Assembly: GCF_000234665.1 (NCBI RefSeq) | Contig: NC_018324.1 | Coordinates: forward strand, 57,501-121,500 | Reading direction: 5' to 3' | Source of the DNA: Leishmania mexicana MHOM/GT/2001/U1103 | Taxonomy: Eukaryota; Euglenozoa; Kinetoplastea; Trypanosomatida; Trypanosomatidae | Length of the DNA: 64,000 nt | Position numbers and translations under genes: made by a program | In this document: one piece after another, positions 40,104 through 50,073 of the stretch | How positions within the stretch are numbered: position 1 is the first letter of the stretch | Layout of the letters: every line of letters begins with the position of its first letter | The notes under the pieces: model-generated | Seen by the model: the letters and a program-made list of their open reading frames with translations, nothing else | What the model was told of the DNA's origin: nothing | The model's database searches: none

Positions 40104-41471
40104 TTACCCGCCGTTCGCCTCCTCCCTCACGTCCGGGAAGATCAGCCCGGTGAACGATGTGATGCGGCGCGCGTAGCGGTCGGGCGGGATGGTGGAGAGC
40201 GTTTTTTGCTCCCACAAAAGCGACTTGAAGAAGTTGGCACTCCTTTTCTTCAACGTGTACGTGGTGAGAACGTCGATTATGCCGATGTAGTACACCTCCT
40301 GATCGTCGAAGCTGTGCACGCCGTTGGCAAACTCTGGAAACGTCGTTAGCGTCGTCATCTCCCCGGACGGGTGATTGTCCTGGGCAAGAGAGGCGGGCCT
40401 CACCTCGGCCGACGTCGATGCAGGCGCGACGCCGGACGAGGATGTCATATTCGTGCTCTCAATACCGTACCGCTTGTCTGCCGGCTGCGTCTTGTCATCC
40501 TGGTAGGCGACGCCAATGAGCAGCGAGTAGTCCATCATGCCCGCATTTTTGAGAAAGTCATAGTCGTGAAGCAGCTCCTCCACGAGTCGCTTACGTATAG
40601 TGCGTGGCAACCAAAAGCGCCGCGTCAGGTCCTTGTCGTGCAGTGTGGGCAGTCGTTGCGCGTCCTCGTTTCCCCTCACCACGACCGCGCCCTCCCTGTC
40701 GGGGTGCTGCTGAGGCGCATCGATTGCTGGGTTGGCAATAACGTGGCGGTTTTTTCGGGTTTTCGTGACGTGCGGATCGGGCTCGTAGCCGCTGCGGATG
40801 AGGTGTGAGTAGTGGGGGTGCTTTCGATTTTTCGGAACGCGGCCCTTGATGTCCCACTTTTCGTGCAGAACGGCGGCGACGTCGAAGACGTTGTTGAAGC
40901 ACAAGATGTACCCCACTTCGCTCCGCACCGACACCTTCAGAAGCCTGTAAAAGCGCATCAAGAGACTGCTGGGATGGGCGATGATGTGTAGCGTGTAGGC
41001 ACGCAACACACGAAGCAAAGCGTGAACCTCCTCCGCTGAGATTGTCTTACACATGAACAACATGGTCCTTGATTTGAGGAAGAGTGCCTGAGAGCGGCCC
41101 TCACCCATCTCCATCTTTAGGCGGTTCTCCGGTAACGACCACTCGTCTGCGAACTGTGACTCTGTCACACCCTTCAGGTGGCGAAGAAAGGAGAACACAT
41201 TCGGGGCATACTCGGTGACGCGCACCTTCACCTGCTTCCCTTTGTGGTCCGTGGACAGCACGGTGAGCTGCTGCAAGGTGCTGCAGTCCTCTGGCTTGAT
41301 CGCCTTGAATTGCTCATCTGGGCTGCAGTGAGTACTGTGCATCGCCTGCGAGGACGACGTGGGAGCTTCCGCCTTCTTCAGCCACGCTGCCGCTGTCACC
41401 TTTAACGCCACTGCCACCTGCAGCGCCGTTAGACCACGGCCGCTCGTCGCAGTACCGCCAACTTGCCCCAT
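40104..41471 (-). CDS. Phosphatidylinositol phosphate kinase (PIP5K/PIP4K family)
   Basis: The 455-residue protein is a PIP kinase catalytic domain. Marks in order: a Gly-containing loop (GEGRSQALFLKS, about 123-134), the probable ATP-binding Lys142 in MCKTIS, the RFYRLLKV strand (173-180), the catalytic-loop equivalent WDIKGR (206-211, family form DLKGS), MDYSLLIG (313-320), and IGIIDVL (396-402) with the metal-binding Asp, then an activation-loop-like IPPDRYARRITSF. It would make PI(4,5)P2 or a related lipid at the plasma membrane or endosomes. The N-terminus MGQVGGT fits the N-myristoylation pattern. Two low-complexity inserts (about 225-275 and 325-385) are typical of trypanosomatid kinases. 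The precise substrate cannot be told. Confidence 0.88.
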   Translation of the reverse strand: MGQVGGTATSGRGLTALQVAVALKVTAAAWLKKAEAPTSSSQAMHSTHCSPDEQFKAIKPEDCSTLQQLTVLSTDHKGKQVKVRVTEYAPNVFSFLRHLKGVTESQFADEWSLPENRLKMEMGEGRSQALFLKSRTMLFMCKTISAEEVHALLRVLRAYTLHIIAHPSSLLMRFYRLLKVSVRSEVGYILCFNNVFDVAAVLHEKWDIKGRVPKNRKHPHYSHLIRSGYEPDPHVTKTRKNRHVIANPAIDAPQQHPDREGAVVVRGNEDAQRLPTLHDKDLTRRFWLPRTIRKRLVEELLHDYDFLKNAGMMDYSLLIGVAYQDDKTQPADKRYGIESTNMTSSSGVAPASTSAEVRPASLAQDNHPSGEMTTLTTFPEFANGVHSFDDQEVYYIGIIDVLTTYTLKKRSANFFKSLLWEQKTLSTIPPDRYARRITSFTGLIFPDVREEANGG

Positions 41472-42054
41472 GAGAATCTGCCGGGGATGGCGACTCGTTT
41501 AAGTGTGCGCGCGCTTTGATTAGTGAATGCAAGGGTGAGCGGAAGAAAACACGTCGTTAGGGCACTTGACTGCAAGCACCTCTCGAGCTTTGTCGTGAAT
41601 GTGTGTGCGTGTGTGTGTGTGTGTGTGTAACTGCGGCCTTCCAGTGGCACACCCCTAGGGAAAGGTCATACAAAAAAAAACTGCTGAAAGTCATCAGCGA
41701 AGTACAGGCAGGCGAGTCAGGACAGAAAAGATCGGAAGCCATGAAGCTCCCTCCACCTGAAAAGAGTACGGTGCATTGGCCCTCCTCACCTGTCAACGCA
41801 TCGTGTGCGCGCCAACGGCTGGAACACATCAGGTTGAAACGCAGCAACAGGGTGTCCTTTGATGAATCGCTTATTGCGCCGTAAAGGGGCAGGATAAGGA
41901 GCCGATGCGCCTCTACCTCGATCCTCATTCAGGTCTCTCTTTCTTCGCTTATTGCTTGGTCGCAACCGTCGCCGCACATCGATACACAGAGACACACATT
42001 CGCATACACACACGTGCAAAGTTTCGCATAGGAGATGGCGCACGCCGTCGGGCA
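41472..42054. other. Intergenic: 3' UTR of 153-residue gene and PIP kinase 5' UTR
   Basis: A GT repeat lies at 41601-41628 and an A-run at 41671-41679. No gene is supported. Confidence 0.6.
41601..41628 (+). repeat. (GT)n microsatellite
   Basis: A GT run with one interruption lies within the predicted PIP kinase 5' UTR region. Confidence 0.85.
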
Positions 42055-42516
42055 TCAGCCTTTCCCGTACTTGCGCATGAGTTTTTCCTTCAAGGAGAGG
42101 TCCGCCCCCTGCGAAGCAGTTGGGTTCTGCTGCTGCTGAGTCATTGACTGCTGAGGATGCGGCTGAGGTGTGCTGGCAAGCGCGCTCGCATTCTCGGTAT
42201 TCGCCTCCTCGCGACGACGTTTGTGCGACAGGATCTGCTGAAGGATATACGACCCCGCCGCCTGTTGGGGCACTGGACCTTGTTGACCTGAATAAGAGGA
42301 AGCAGAGGGCTGCCGTGCGGATGACGGCGACGGGCCAACAGTCCTGTCCGTTGGCAGGTATGCCTCCGCTGCAGGCGAGGCACCTGCCTGATCGCCGGTG
42401 CCGAAGATCTTTGTCTTCATGGCGCGACGCCGCTGCTCACGCCAGTCCTCCGGGTTAGCGCACAGCTTCAACAGCTCCGGATGAACATTCGACAGATCCC
42501 CGTCGCAGTCGGCCAT
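42055..42516 (-). CDS. Hypothetical small protein with Gln-rich linker
   Basis: I do not recognise this 153-residue protein. The N-terminus (residues 1-42) is ordered-looking and contains HPELLKLCANPEDWREQRRRAMKTKIFG. The middle is Ser/Pro/Ala-rich, followed by SYILQQILSHKRRREE, a likely nuclear localisation-type basic cluster, a Gln-rich stretch and a short conserved-looking C-terminus LKEKLMRKYGKG. The mix of a basic bipartite patch and low complexity suggests a nuclear protein. An upstream in-frame ATG at 42717 is possible, but I chose the ATG at 42516 because the intervening residues look like translated UTR. Confidence 0.65.
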   Translation of the reverse strand: MADCDGDLSNVHPELLKLCANPEDWREQRRRAMKTKIFGTGDQAGASPAAEAYLPTDRTVGPSPSSARQPSASSYSGQQGPVPQQAAGSYILQQILSHKRRREEANTENASALASTPQPHPQQSMTQQQQNPTASQGADLSLKEKLMRKYGKG

Positions 42517-45500
42517 GGCTGCGATAGGCACAATGTGCAGGAGGGGGGGGGCAGAGAGCAGAGCAAAATATATATCGCTGGAGGGACGGGGTGAAGAGGC
42601 GATGACCTCCGTGCGGTGGAACACTGAGCCGGTCGAATCGAGCCTTGACGTGAAAAAGATGTCGTGTGTGCGCCGTGAGAGAGCGTTGATCGCCAGCCTG
42701 ATTTTATGTGCTCTCAAAACCAGTACTGAGAGAGCGGCCTGCGTGGGGAGTCAGCTGAACGGATGAGCAGTGCCGCATCACACAAGACATGACAGAGCGT
42801 ACGCATGTACGGTGCAGTTGACGTATAATGGGTGGTAGTGAAGGCAGAAGGAGAGAGGAACGGAGATGGAAGAAGCGCGCTCGCGATCGCGGACGTTGAA
42901 GAGAAAGAAGCAAGAACGCATCTTCACGCAACAAACCACAAAGAAACATGGCAAGAGCCAGAACTTAAAAAAAAAAGGTGTCATGCGGATCATCTTCTTG
43001 CGCACATGCCCAGTTTGGGATTGGACGCGAAGCAACGCCGTTTCGATTGAGCGTTGCCCTTTCGAGACGGGGCGGACATAATGCACTCGCTCGGCAAAAG
43101 AAGTGTTGACGTGTCAGACGCACTTTGTGGCTCACTGAATCGTCCCGTGTAAGCTCGCGGCTGCATTCCCAAGGCATAACGTCACCGGTCGCAACAGTGG
43201 ACTGTCTTCGCTTTTTTTGTATTTTATTCCCTTGTCGATATCTTTTTTTTTGGGGGGGGGTCTCCTGCGAGGACAGTGGTACTCGGTGGCTTGCACCTCA
43301 ACTCACCTCATCCGTCTACGGCAAGCGCTTGGGTGTGATTCAACCGTATCAAAACTCGCAACTATTTCGTACCTTCGAGGGAGCTTACGCGGTTCATTGT
43401 AACTATGACAATGGTGTATCTGTGTATGCTCATGAGGGATGAAGTCACGGAAAGCATGGATAGATTCGAATCATAACAGCCCAGCGGCCTCGCGAGGGGG
43501 TGCGGAGTGCAACAACGATACTTGCCGTGGCATTTCACGCACATGCACGCACAGTAGATCTAGATGCCTCAGAATAACTTTGCCGCGTACGGAAAGAGCA
43601 CGGCGAAGGACCTAAAGGCATCGTCCGCACCCTGGCAGCCAACGAAATGGTTCCCGCTCTCTCAGTCCGGCACCGCATCCACACAGAAAGCACAGGCGCG
43701 TGCACGCACAAGCACAGCATTCCTCCAAAACGAGCCGCGACCCGGGGAGGACAAGGACGAGGGGGCGCACAAGCTTCCGCGCATGGGCTCCTCTCCACTT
43801 CCGCATCAGCGCACACAAAAAAAAGCGTTCATTGTAACTATGACAATGGTGTATCTGTGTATGCTCATGAGGGATGAAGTCACGGAAAGCATGGATAGAT
43901 TCGAATCATAACAGCCCAGCGGCCTCGCGAGGGGGTGCGGAGTGCAACAACGATACTTGCCGTGGCATTTCACGCACATGCACGCACAGTAGATCTAGAT
44001 GCCTCAGAATAACTTTGCCGCGTACGGAAAGAGCACGGCGAAGGACCTAAAGGCATCGTCCGCACCCTGGCAGCCAACGAAATGGTTCCCGCTCTCTCAG
44101 TCCGGCACCGCATCCACACAGAAAGCACAGGCGCGTGCACGCACAAGCACAGCATTCCTCCAAAACGAGCCGCGACCCGGGGAGGACAAGGACGAGGGGG
44201 CGCACAAGCTTCCGCGCATGGGCTCCTCTCCACTTCCGCATCAGCGCACACAAAAAAAAGCGTTCATTGTAACTATGACAATGGTGTATCTGTGTATGCT
44301 CATGAGGGATGAAGTCACGGAAAGCATGGATAGATTCGAATCATAACAGCTCACCCGCGGTACGCCGAGGCCTCTGAAAGGGAAGAGGCTGAAGACGCGT
44401 GTATCTCGGCGAGAGCTGCGTTGTGCAAAAGGCTGAGCCAGAGGCACAGTGATTCCGCCGCGCGGGCGTACTCTTCGCAGAAATGCCGTCACTATAGAAC
44501 GTCGTCACAACTCCTTCGAGCTCTTAAGGGACGCCCGCAGGGACAAGCGCACGCACACAACGCCCGACCAAATGGCAGATCAGTGGAGGTAGACCATAAA
44601 ACAGTCAGTGTGATGCTTCAGTGAATGGAATCAGCTCAAACAGAACGCATAAATCGGTTGATCATCGTCTCTGCCAGGGCCCTTCGGACGCTACACACAT
44701 ACACGTGTGCCACAACTCTCAGCTCTCTCCCTATCCTTGTAAGAGGGGCACTCTCCCCCCTTCCTCGTGACACAGAAACTCAGCAACGAAGGCAAGCGTG
44801 AAGAAGCACACAGTCCTTCAAGCAACAGCGCACACAAGTGCCACATCTCGGTCACAGTACCTAATCTAGGGCTTATTTTCTGCGAATCGATCCACTAATG
44901 GAAGGCAGCCTTCGCGGTAAGCATCACCCTTCGACGATCCACAGAGTATCCCCCCTACTGACTTCCAGCAACATTCGCGCCGCGGTGCAGCAAACTTCGA
45001 AAACGAAAAGGCGTGGATACGTCCACCGCGGGCAGGTGTCTCGCCCTTGCAATCACTTGCGCTGGCCATGCATGTGTGTGTGCGCGCAACTCTCTATACA
45101 GGGCGAGTATCAAACACTGAGAGTGTGAAGGAAACGGTGAAGAGTGCGGGGAGAGAGGTGCAGCACGCGTCAGTGGCTCGAAAGATATGGCGTGCCTTCG
45201 AGGGTGCTGCAGTGCGTTAAAAGGGGTGGGGGAACGGGGGGCATCCTACGCTCACATGGGCAATTCACAAGCCTCAAGTGAGCACCGTATCGGTGGAGAA
45301 GGCGTGGGCAGCGATGATAACAGCTAAAGCGAGAGACCCTCTCTGATGGCATATCGTTGCTTTTCTGGCGAGCGGCATCCCGCCCACTTCTCTTTTTGGT
45401 CACATTACCCTCGCACGAACTCGACCGCAGATCGCGACTGCGCTCGACGCGTGATCCTGTGTGCCGATGCACAAGCCACTGCACGCGCAATGCTTTTTGT

Positions 45501-45678
45501 GTCGTGGCTCTGCTGGACGCACATTCAGGGGTGTATGTATGGGATCGCTGCTGCCTCTCTATGAAACACCTGTGCAGCATCAGCGCAGAATACAAACGCA
45601 GACACAAACGTCGTCCATAAACCTCATGTGCAACTCCTCCCCTCCCCCTGTTGTGTGCCCTCGTTCGTTTCCTTTCAC
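42517..45678. other. Long intergenic region with exact tandem repeat
   Basis: At about 3.2 kb this is the largest gap. Apart from the 435-bp tandem repeat at 43392-44350 and a G-run at 43251-43260 it holds no supported gene. A 170-codon minus-strand frame (45682-45170) overlaps the stop of the neighbouring gene and looks like 3' UTR. The length suggests room for non-coding RNA genes. Confidence 0.6.
43392..44350. repeat. 435-bp tandem repeat, two full copies plus an 89-bp third
   Basis: The segment starting GTTCATTGTAACTATGACAA occurs at 43392, 43827 and 44262, exactly 435 bp apart, and the two full units look identical. The third copy ends at 44350, after CATAACAGC. Both strands of each unit contain a frame of 93-115 codons (plus 43564-43911 and 43999-44346; minus 43816-43535 and 44251-43970), but these have no family resemblance and I do not call them genes. 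Identical copies suggest a recent duplication or ongoing homogenisation. Whether the unit encodes small nucleolar RNAs, which Leishmania keeps in tandem clusters, I could not show: no convincing C/D or H/AGA boxes stand out. Confidence 0.9.
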
Positions 45679-47649
45679 TCACGGCTGCGGAGACGCCACG
45701 CTCAGCAGCGCGTACGGGTCATACCAGAGAGGCACCGCCACGGCGGCACCCGGGACACGAGGCTGCGCGCTCAGAATCTTCTCTAGCCTCTCGCGCCACG
45801 TCACCTGCGCCTTCTCGGCGTACTCGCGTTTGGAGTTGAGGAAGCGCACAGTGTCCTCCTCCAACTTTGTGCACAGTGGCGGCACGCGCAGCTCCACTGG
45901 TAGGCGGACAGCGGAAAACACATTGACCCGAGGCACCACCCATCTTTGCATATCGACGTTGTCACTCAGCACAGCGTGCAGGTCCCCGAGCTCGACCTCG
46001 GGTCGCCGCCGCTTCAGTGGATTGTCCGTGGTGGTTGTGTCATCAGGGCGCGGGGCCTTGAAAATATAGCGTTGCTCCATCACCAGCAGCAGCGCCCCCC
46101 ACGCCGCCCGCTTTCCCTCCGGGATGAGGGACAGGGTTCGGAGCCACATCAGATCGCGTGTGCGCCGTTGTTTCATATCGGTCTGCCACGCCTGCTGTGA
46201 GGTATTGCCCCATGCCGCGACGCGCCACCTCGCGAGCTGCTCAACGAGTTGCATGAGCGGCTCTGCTTCCTCACTCTGGATGAAGTGGGAGGCAAACCGG
46301 CGGAATGACAGAAGGCCCCCAAGTCGCTCGAAGACTGTCTGAACGCCGCTGCTCGAGGCCGCCAGCACATCCATCAAGATGCACATCTCCTCCGTGTGCT
46401 CTGTCATCTCGCACAGCCGCAGCAGCCCGGGAAGCGCCTCCAGTCGGTCATCTGGAAACGCCTGGGACGCATCCCCGCCCTTTACGTGCGCCAGCACGGA
46501 CAACCAAAACAGATGCTTCATCTCCGGCGGCATCTGCTTCACGCTCGTGGAGGCAAGCGGAGGAGCGGCGGCGGCCGTGACACTGCCGTGCGCAGCACCG
46601 CCACCGACGTGCTTCATGGGAACCTTCACTGGTGGGCGAGGTCCACCGGCACCGGGAGCCACCGGCACCTTCACCGAACCTGTGCCGGGCAGCCGCCCCG
46701 CGAAAGGCGCCCGAGTCTCTAAAGCCTGCACCGGAGCCGCAGCAGCAGCCGAAGAAGGGCGAGGCGCCGCGGCGGACGTCGACCCCACCTGCACAGCCTC
46801 GATCTTGTACCCCGCGCCGCTCTGGAGGTATGTCTCAACCTTTACGCGACGGTCTGCCACGGAGGGGAAGCGGACATTCGCGGTTGACTGCTCACCACCG
46901 TAACGTGTGCCGCCCTTCACCCAGTCCATGTACTTGGTGTGGTACGTTTGGAATGAGAGCATCGTTTCCGGCACGCGACTCTGAACGATGAGCATCGGCG
47001 CGAGCTGGCCGACAAAGGCGTCCCAGAGTGGCTTGAGGGGGCCAGGTTGGAGGCTGTCGTACAGAAGCTTCACATTGTCGCAGCAGCAGGCAAAACAAAT
47101 CGCCAGCTCGCCCGAGTTCTTCCACGTAAACCGCTGCATCGCGCGCCCGCTGCGCTGCGCCTGCTGATACTGCCGTTGGTACTCCTGGCGCACCTCCGTC
47201 ACAAACATCTCCACCGCGACACGGAAGTAGTCCAGTGTGCGGTGACGCCCATCCGGATAGCGTTTCTTATCGGTGCTCAAGAGAAACAGAACCTTGGCCA
47301 TGTCCTGCATGTCTCTGAGGGGTGGCAGCGGGATGTACTCCTTGTCTGGCCGCTCAAAGCGCAGCTCGGGATTCAGCTGCACATGCCGCTGCTGTTGTGG
47401 CTGCTGCGTGGACGTGGTTCTCTCTGTTGTAGCGGAATTTTGGCGCTGCGGAGGGAACGAGTGGCGCTCGCTATCGGACGATTCGGAGCCGGAGGAGCTC
47501 CCGCTGCCGCTGCTGCTGCTGCTGTCGGAGACACTGCTGCTGGCTTCGTCAGAGTTGGTACTGCTGACGCTCGACGAGCCGTTAGACACGGCCGACGTCC
47601 GCCGCGGCTCCTCGTCAGCAGTCATGGCCTCGGTGCGTTTTGAGGACAT
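45679..47649 (-). CDS. Hypothetical protein with Ser-rich N-terminus and helical domains
   Basis: I do not recognise this 656-residue protein. Residues about 20-62 are almost all Ser, Gly, Asp and Glu. An ordered block at about 95-290 follows (LRDMQDMAKVLFLLSTD, FTWKNSGELAICFACCCDN, AFVGQLAPMLIVQSRVPE), then an Ala/Pro/Val-rich linker (about 290-370). A second helical block (about 375-480) contains LPGLLRLCEMTEHTEEMCIL, MDVLAASSSGVQTVFERLGG and LVEQLARWRVAAWG. This last part faintly recalls the TFIIS N-terminal (LW) helical bundle found in nuclear transcription factors, but I give that little weight. A basic patch KRRRPE lies near 568. The start at 47649 is the first ATG, preceded by UTR. Confidence 0.75.
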   Translation of the reverse strand: MSSKRTEAMTADEEPRRTSAVSNGSSSVSSTNSDEASSSVSDSSSSSGSGSSSGSESSDSERHSFPPQRQNSATTERTTSTQQPQQQRHVQLNPELRFERPDKEYIPLPPLRDMQDMAKVLFLLSTDKKRYPDGRHRTLDYFRVAVEMFVTEVRQEYQRQYQQAQRSGRAMQRFTWKNSGELAICFACCCDNVKLLYDSLQPGPLKPLWDAFVGQLAPMLIVQSRVPETMLSFQTYHTKYMDWVKGGTRYGGEQSTANVRFPSVADRRVKVETYLQSGAGYKIEAVQVGSTSAAAPRPSSAAAAAPVQALETRAPFAGRLPGTGSVKVPVAPGAGGPRPPVKVPMKHVGGGAAHGSVTAAAAPPLASTSVKQMPPEMKHLFWLSVLAHVKGGDASQAFPDDRLEALPGLLRLCEMTEHTEEMCILMDVLAASSSGVQTVFERLGGLLSFRRFASHFIQSEEAEPLMQLVEQLARWRVAAWGNTSQQAWQTDMKQRRTRDLMWLRTLSLIPEGKRAAWGALLLVMEQRYIFKAPRPDDTTTTDNPLKRRRPEVELGDLHAVLSDNVDMQRWVVPRVNVFSAVRLPVELRVPPLCTKLEEDTVRFLNSKREYAEKAQVTWRERLEKILSAQPRVPGAAVAVPLWYDPYALLSVASPQP

Positions 47650-48893
47650 GATAACACGGCGCTGTGACTAAGAAAAGAGGGGGCGACTTAGGGGGAGGGG
47701 GTGGGAAGCTAAGCGACGCCGAGCACCGAAGACGGTGGGCAGTGCACACCTTGCAAGAAGCGCAGCGGCGAGAGCTGAGTTACGAAAGCGGAAAGGGAGA
47801 GTATGACAGCGGCGATTCCATGCACACGGTGTCTGCTCACAGCTCAGAGGCTCTTCGACCTTCAGCGGGTGAACGGGATTGCCGGCACGCCCATAATCCG
47901 CTGCAGCTAACGCGAAGCGGAGCAAGTAGAGGGAGAACAAAAGAAGAAGCGGTAGAGACCACCGAGTGGGCAGATAAGATGGATGCAGTGACGGACTGCG
48001 AAAGAAAAGACGGCGAGGGGAGAGAAGAGAACGAATGGTGCGCTGTACAGCCCGCACATATGCGCGTACACACTGGTACGGAGAGAGAGAGACGTGGGAA
48101 GCAGGAGAGGGCAGAGCGCACTGACCGTGCCATTTTCTTCGTGGCGGATGGCGAAGCAGGGAACACATTCTAAAAGCTGCATTGAGGCGCTGCTGCTCCC
48201 ACTACAACAAAACGCAGGCAAACGGCGCCTACCTCGCGCACTGGCACCGACACGCACTCTCTCATCACATCATGCGTACTCTTTTCTGCGCTGCTTTGGT
48301 GAACACTTTGCATTCGCGGTAAATCACTCCAGCGGCAGGCAGGCAGGCACGGGCGAACACTCGAGGCGGCAAACATGATGCGCCGGTGGGAGAAGTCTGA
48401 GCTTTCCCGCGGCTCCGAATGACGATGCGCCGCGTACCTTTCCTTGCGCGCGCTGATGGTGCGAGTGGCACACCAAAAGAGGAGGGGGGAGAGTGGGGTG
48501 AAGGCAAGAGGAGGAAGACAAGAAGCACACGCGGCAAACCGCACAGGAGTACGAGAGCGACGGAAGAGGGACGAGAAGGCGGCACAACAGAGAAACAGCC
48601 ATCACACACAAAAAAGAAAAGGTTCACCACCACCGCAGCGGCAGTGACGTAGCAGAGAGAGCAGACACAGAGGGAGAGCAGGAAAAGAACACAACAAGCA
48701 CACAACGGCGAACGCACGACCCCGTGGGACATCTCCGCATCCGGTGTGAGTGGCACGGGCGTTCGCCGTGCCGCCCCAGAACCAGCAGTGCTGCTGAGTG
48801 TTCTCGAGAACGAGTCCAAAGCGAAGAAAGGGCATGTACCCCTGAACGAAGACTCGCAAAAGGAGGGAACCGTACGACTCCGCTCACCCAACA
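47650..48893. other. Intergenic: 3' UTR of 167-residue gene and 5' UTR of 656-residue gene
   Basis: No gene is supported. The minus strand is pyrimidine-rich throughout, with many possible splice sites. Confidence 0.6.
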
Positions 48894-49397
48894 TCACGGA
48901 GGTGCCGGCGGGGCCGGTGAAATGGACGAGGCAGGGACGACGCCAGCAGCCAGTGTCAAGATGCGGTGCTGAAGCCGCGCCTCTCTCGCCGCGAGTGCCT
49001 CCTCCAGGAAAGGATGCGTGCCTTCAGCTTCAAGAAGACGTTGACAGGACGCTGGGCAGATGATCATCGTTGCAGGAGTCTCTTCAGCGGTCATTGGCCA
49101 AACAGACCGCATGCACGTGCCGTCCATTCCTGGTGTTCCGCCCTTCACACCACCGTCGCGAAGCGCGTAGGCATCCAACACCGAAGCGCACAGGCGCTCT
49201 GCCCCGTGTGTGAACTCCCCTTGGGTCGGCGCTGCTGTCGAGGAACGCAGGAGCGCGGCGTGGTAGAGCATCGCAATCTTTGGCGGTGGCAGCCGAGAAA
49301 TGAGGGAGGCCGTATCGGGGTGGTCCATGAGGTGCAGCGCGAACTCACCCATCAACAGGTGCAACGCGTCGTTCGTCAAAAGTCCCTCAAAGTCCAT
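48894..49397 (-). CDS. Hypothetical 167-residue protein
   Basis: I do not recognise this protein. It has helical-looking, Leu- and Ala-rich segments: LLTNDALHLLMGEFALHLMDH near the N-terminus, PPPKIAMLYHAALLR at about 36-50, and AERLCASVLDAYALRDGG at about 66-83. A Cys-containing loop (MIICPASCQRLLEA) and a helix (LEEALAAREARLQHRILTLA) follow, ending in a Pro-rich tail. There is no signal peptide or membrane segment. The frame has coding-like third positions and is not low-complexity, so I think it is real, although it is short. It sits between a PDZ gene and a Ser-rich gene with ordinary spacing. Confidence 0.6.
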   Translation of the reverse strand: MDFEGLLTNDALHLLMGEFALHLMDHPDTASLISRLPPPKIAMLYHAALLRSSTAAPTQGEFTHGAERLCASVLDAYALRDGGVKGGTPGMDGTCMRSVWPMTAEETPATMIICPASCQRLLEAEGTHPFLEEALAAREARLQHRILTLAAGVVPASSISPAPPAPP

Positions 49398-50073
49398 TTT
49401 CGCAGCAATGGCACCAGTGCTTTAAGCCGGGAAGGCAGAGAGTACCCCGTATACGTCTTTGTGTCGTCGTTGCCGATGGCGTATGTCCCACAGGAGCGCG
49501 TCAGCACAAACGCCGTGAAGCGAAAGGAGGAGAGGGTGTCCAATTTCTTGGAAGGACACAAGAGAAAGGACAGTAACGAAGTGAAAAGAATAACGGTCGC
49601 CCCCCCGGGGGCAACGCGGCGGCACGCGTCGTAGATTTCGCACGCTGTTTCCTTACGCACAAGGGTGAGCATGTTTCGCATGGCACGGAGCTGTAGAGTA
49701 ATCCCCCCTGTTCACGGGACACTCTGCACGGTGATCTGTGCAAAGATCGGATGCAGCTAGAGGAACGTTTCCAGCAAAGAAAAGCGCCGGCTGCGAAAAG
49801 AGAGCCGCTGTCTCACATCTGCGTGCCACCTTCGTTGAGGAGAGCCGCATCACGGCGTCTGTTCGCCTTACCTGTGATGTCCAGACGGAACAGGAAAAAA
49901 AAGTCGAGTGCCCAGACTCGCGCAAACGGGCACGGTAGCTGCAGCCAACCGAGGTGGACGAACACACACACACGCAAACACTGTCTCTCTTCCTCCACGT
50001 AGACAGTCACACACGCGCACATTCTATCGGGTGTACGACTCGGTGGGTGCCCCACCCACACCCACGCCAACCG
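49398..50073. other. Intergenic: PDZ gene 3' UTR and 167-residue gene 5' UTR
   Basis: No gene or repeat of note is seen apart from a short CA run at 49968-49980. Confidence 0.6.

Noticed and set aside
43459..43480. GATTCGAATC inside the 435-bp repeat, resembling a tRNA T-loop
   Set aside because: No flanking stems, anticodon arm or acceptor pairing can be drawn around it.
43564..44346. Repeated 115-codon plus-strand frames in the tandem repeat as duplicated genes
   Set aside because: They would be antisense to the transcription unit, have no relatives I know, and their duplication follows from the exact DNA repeat.
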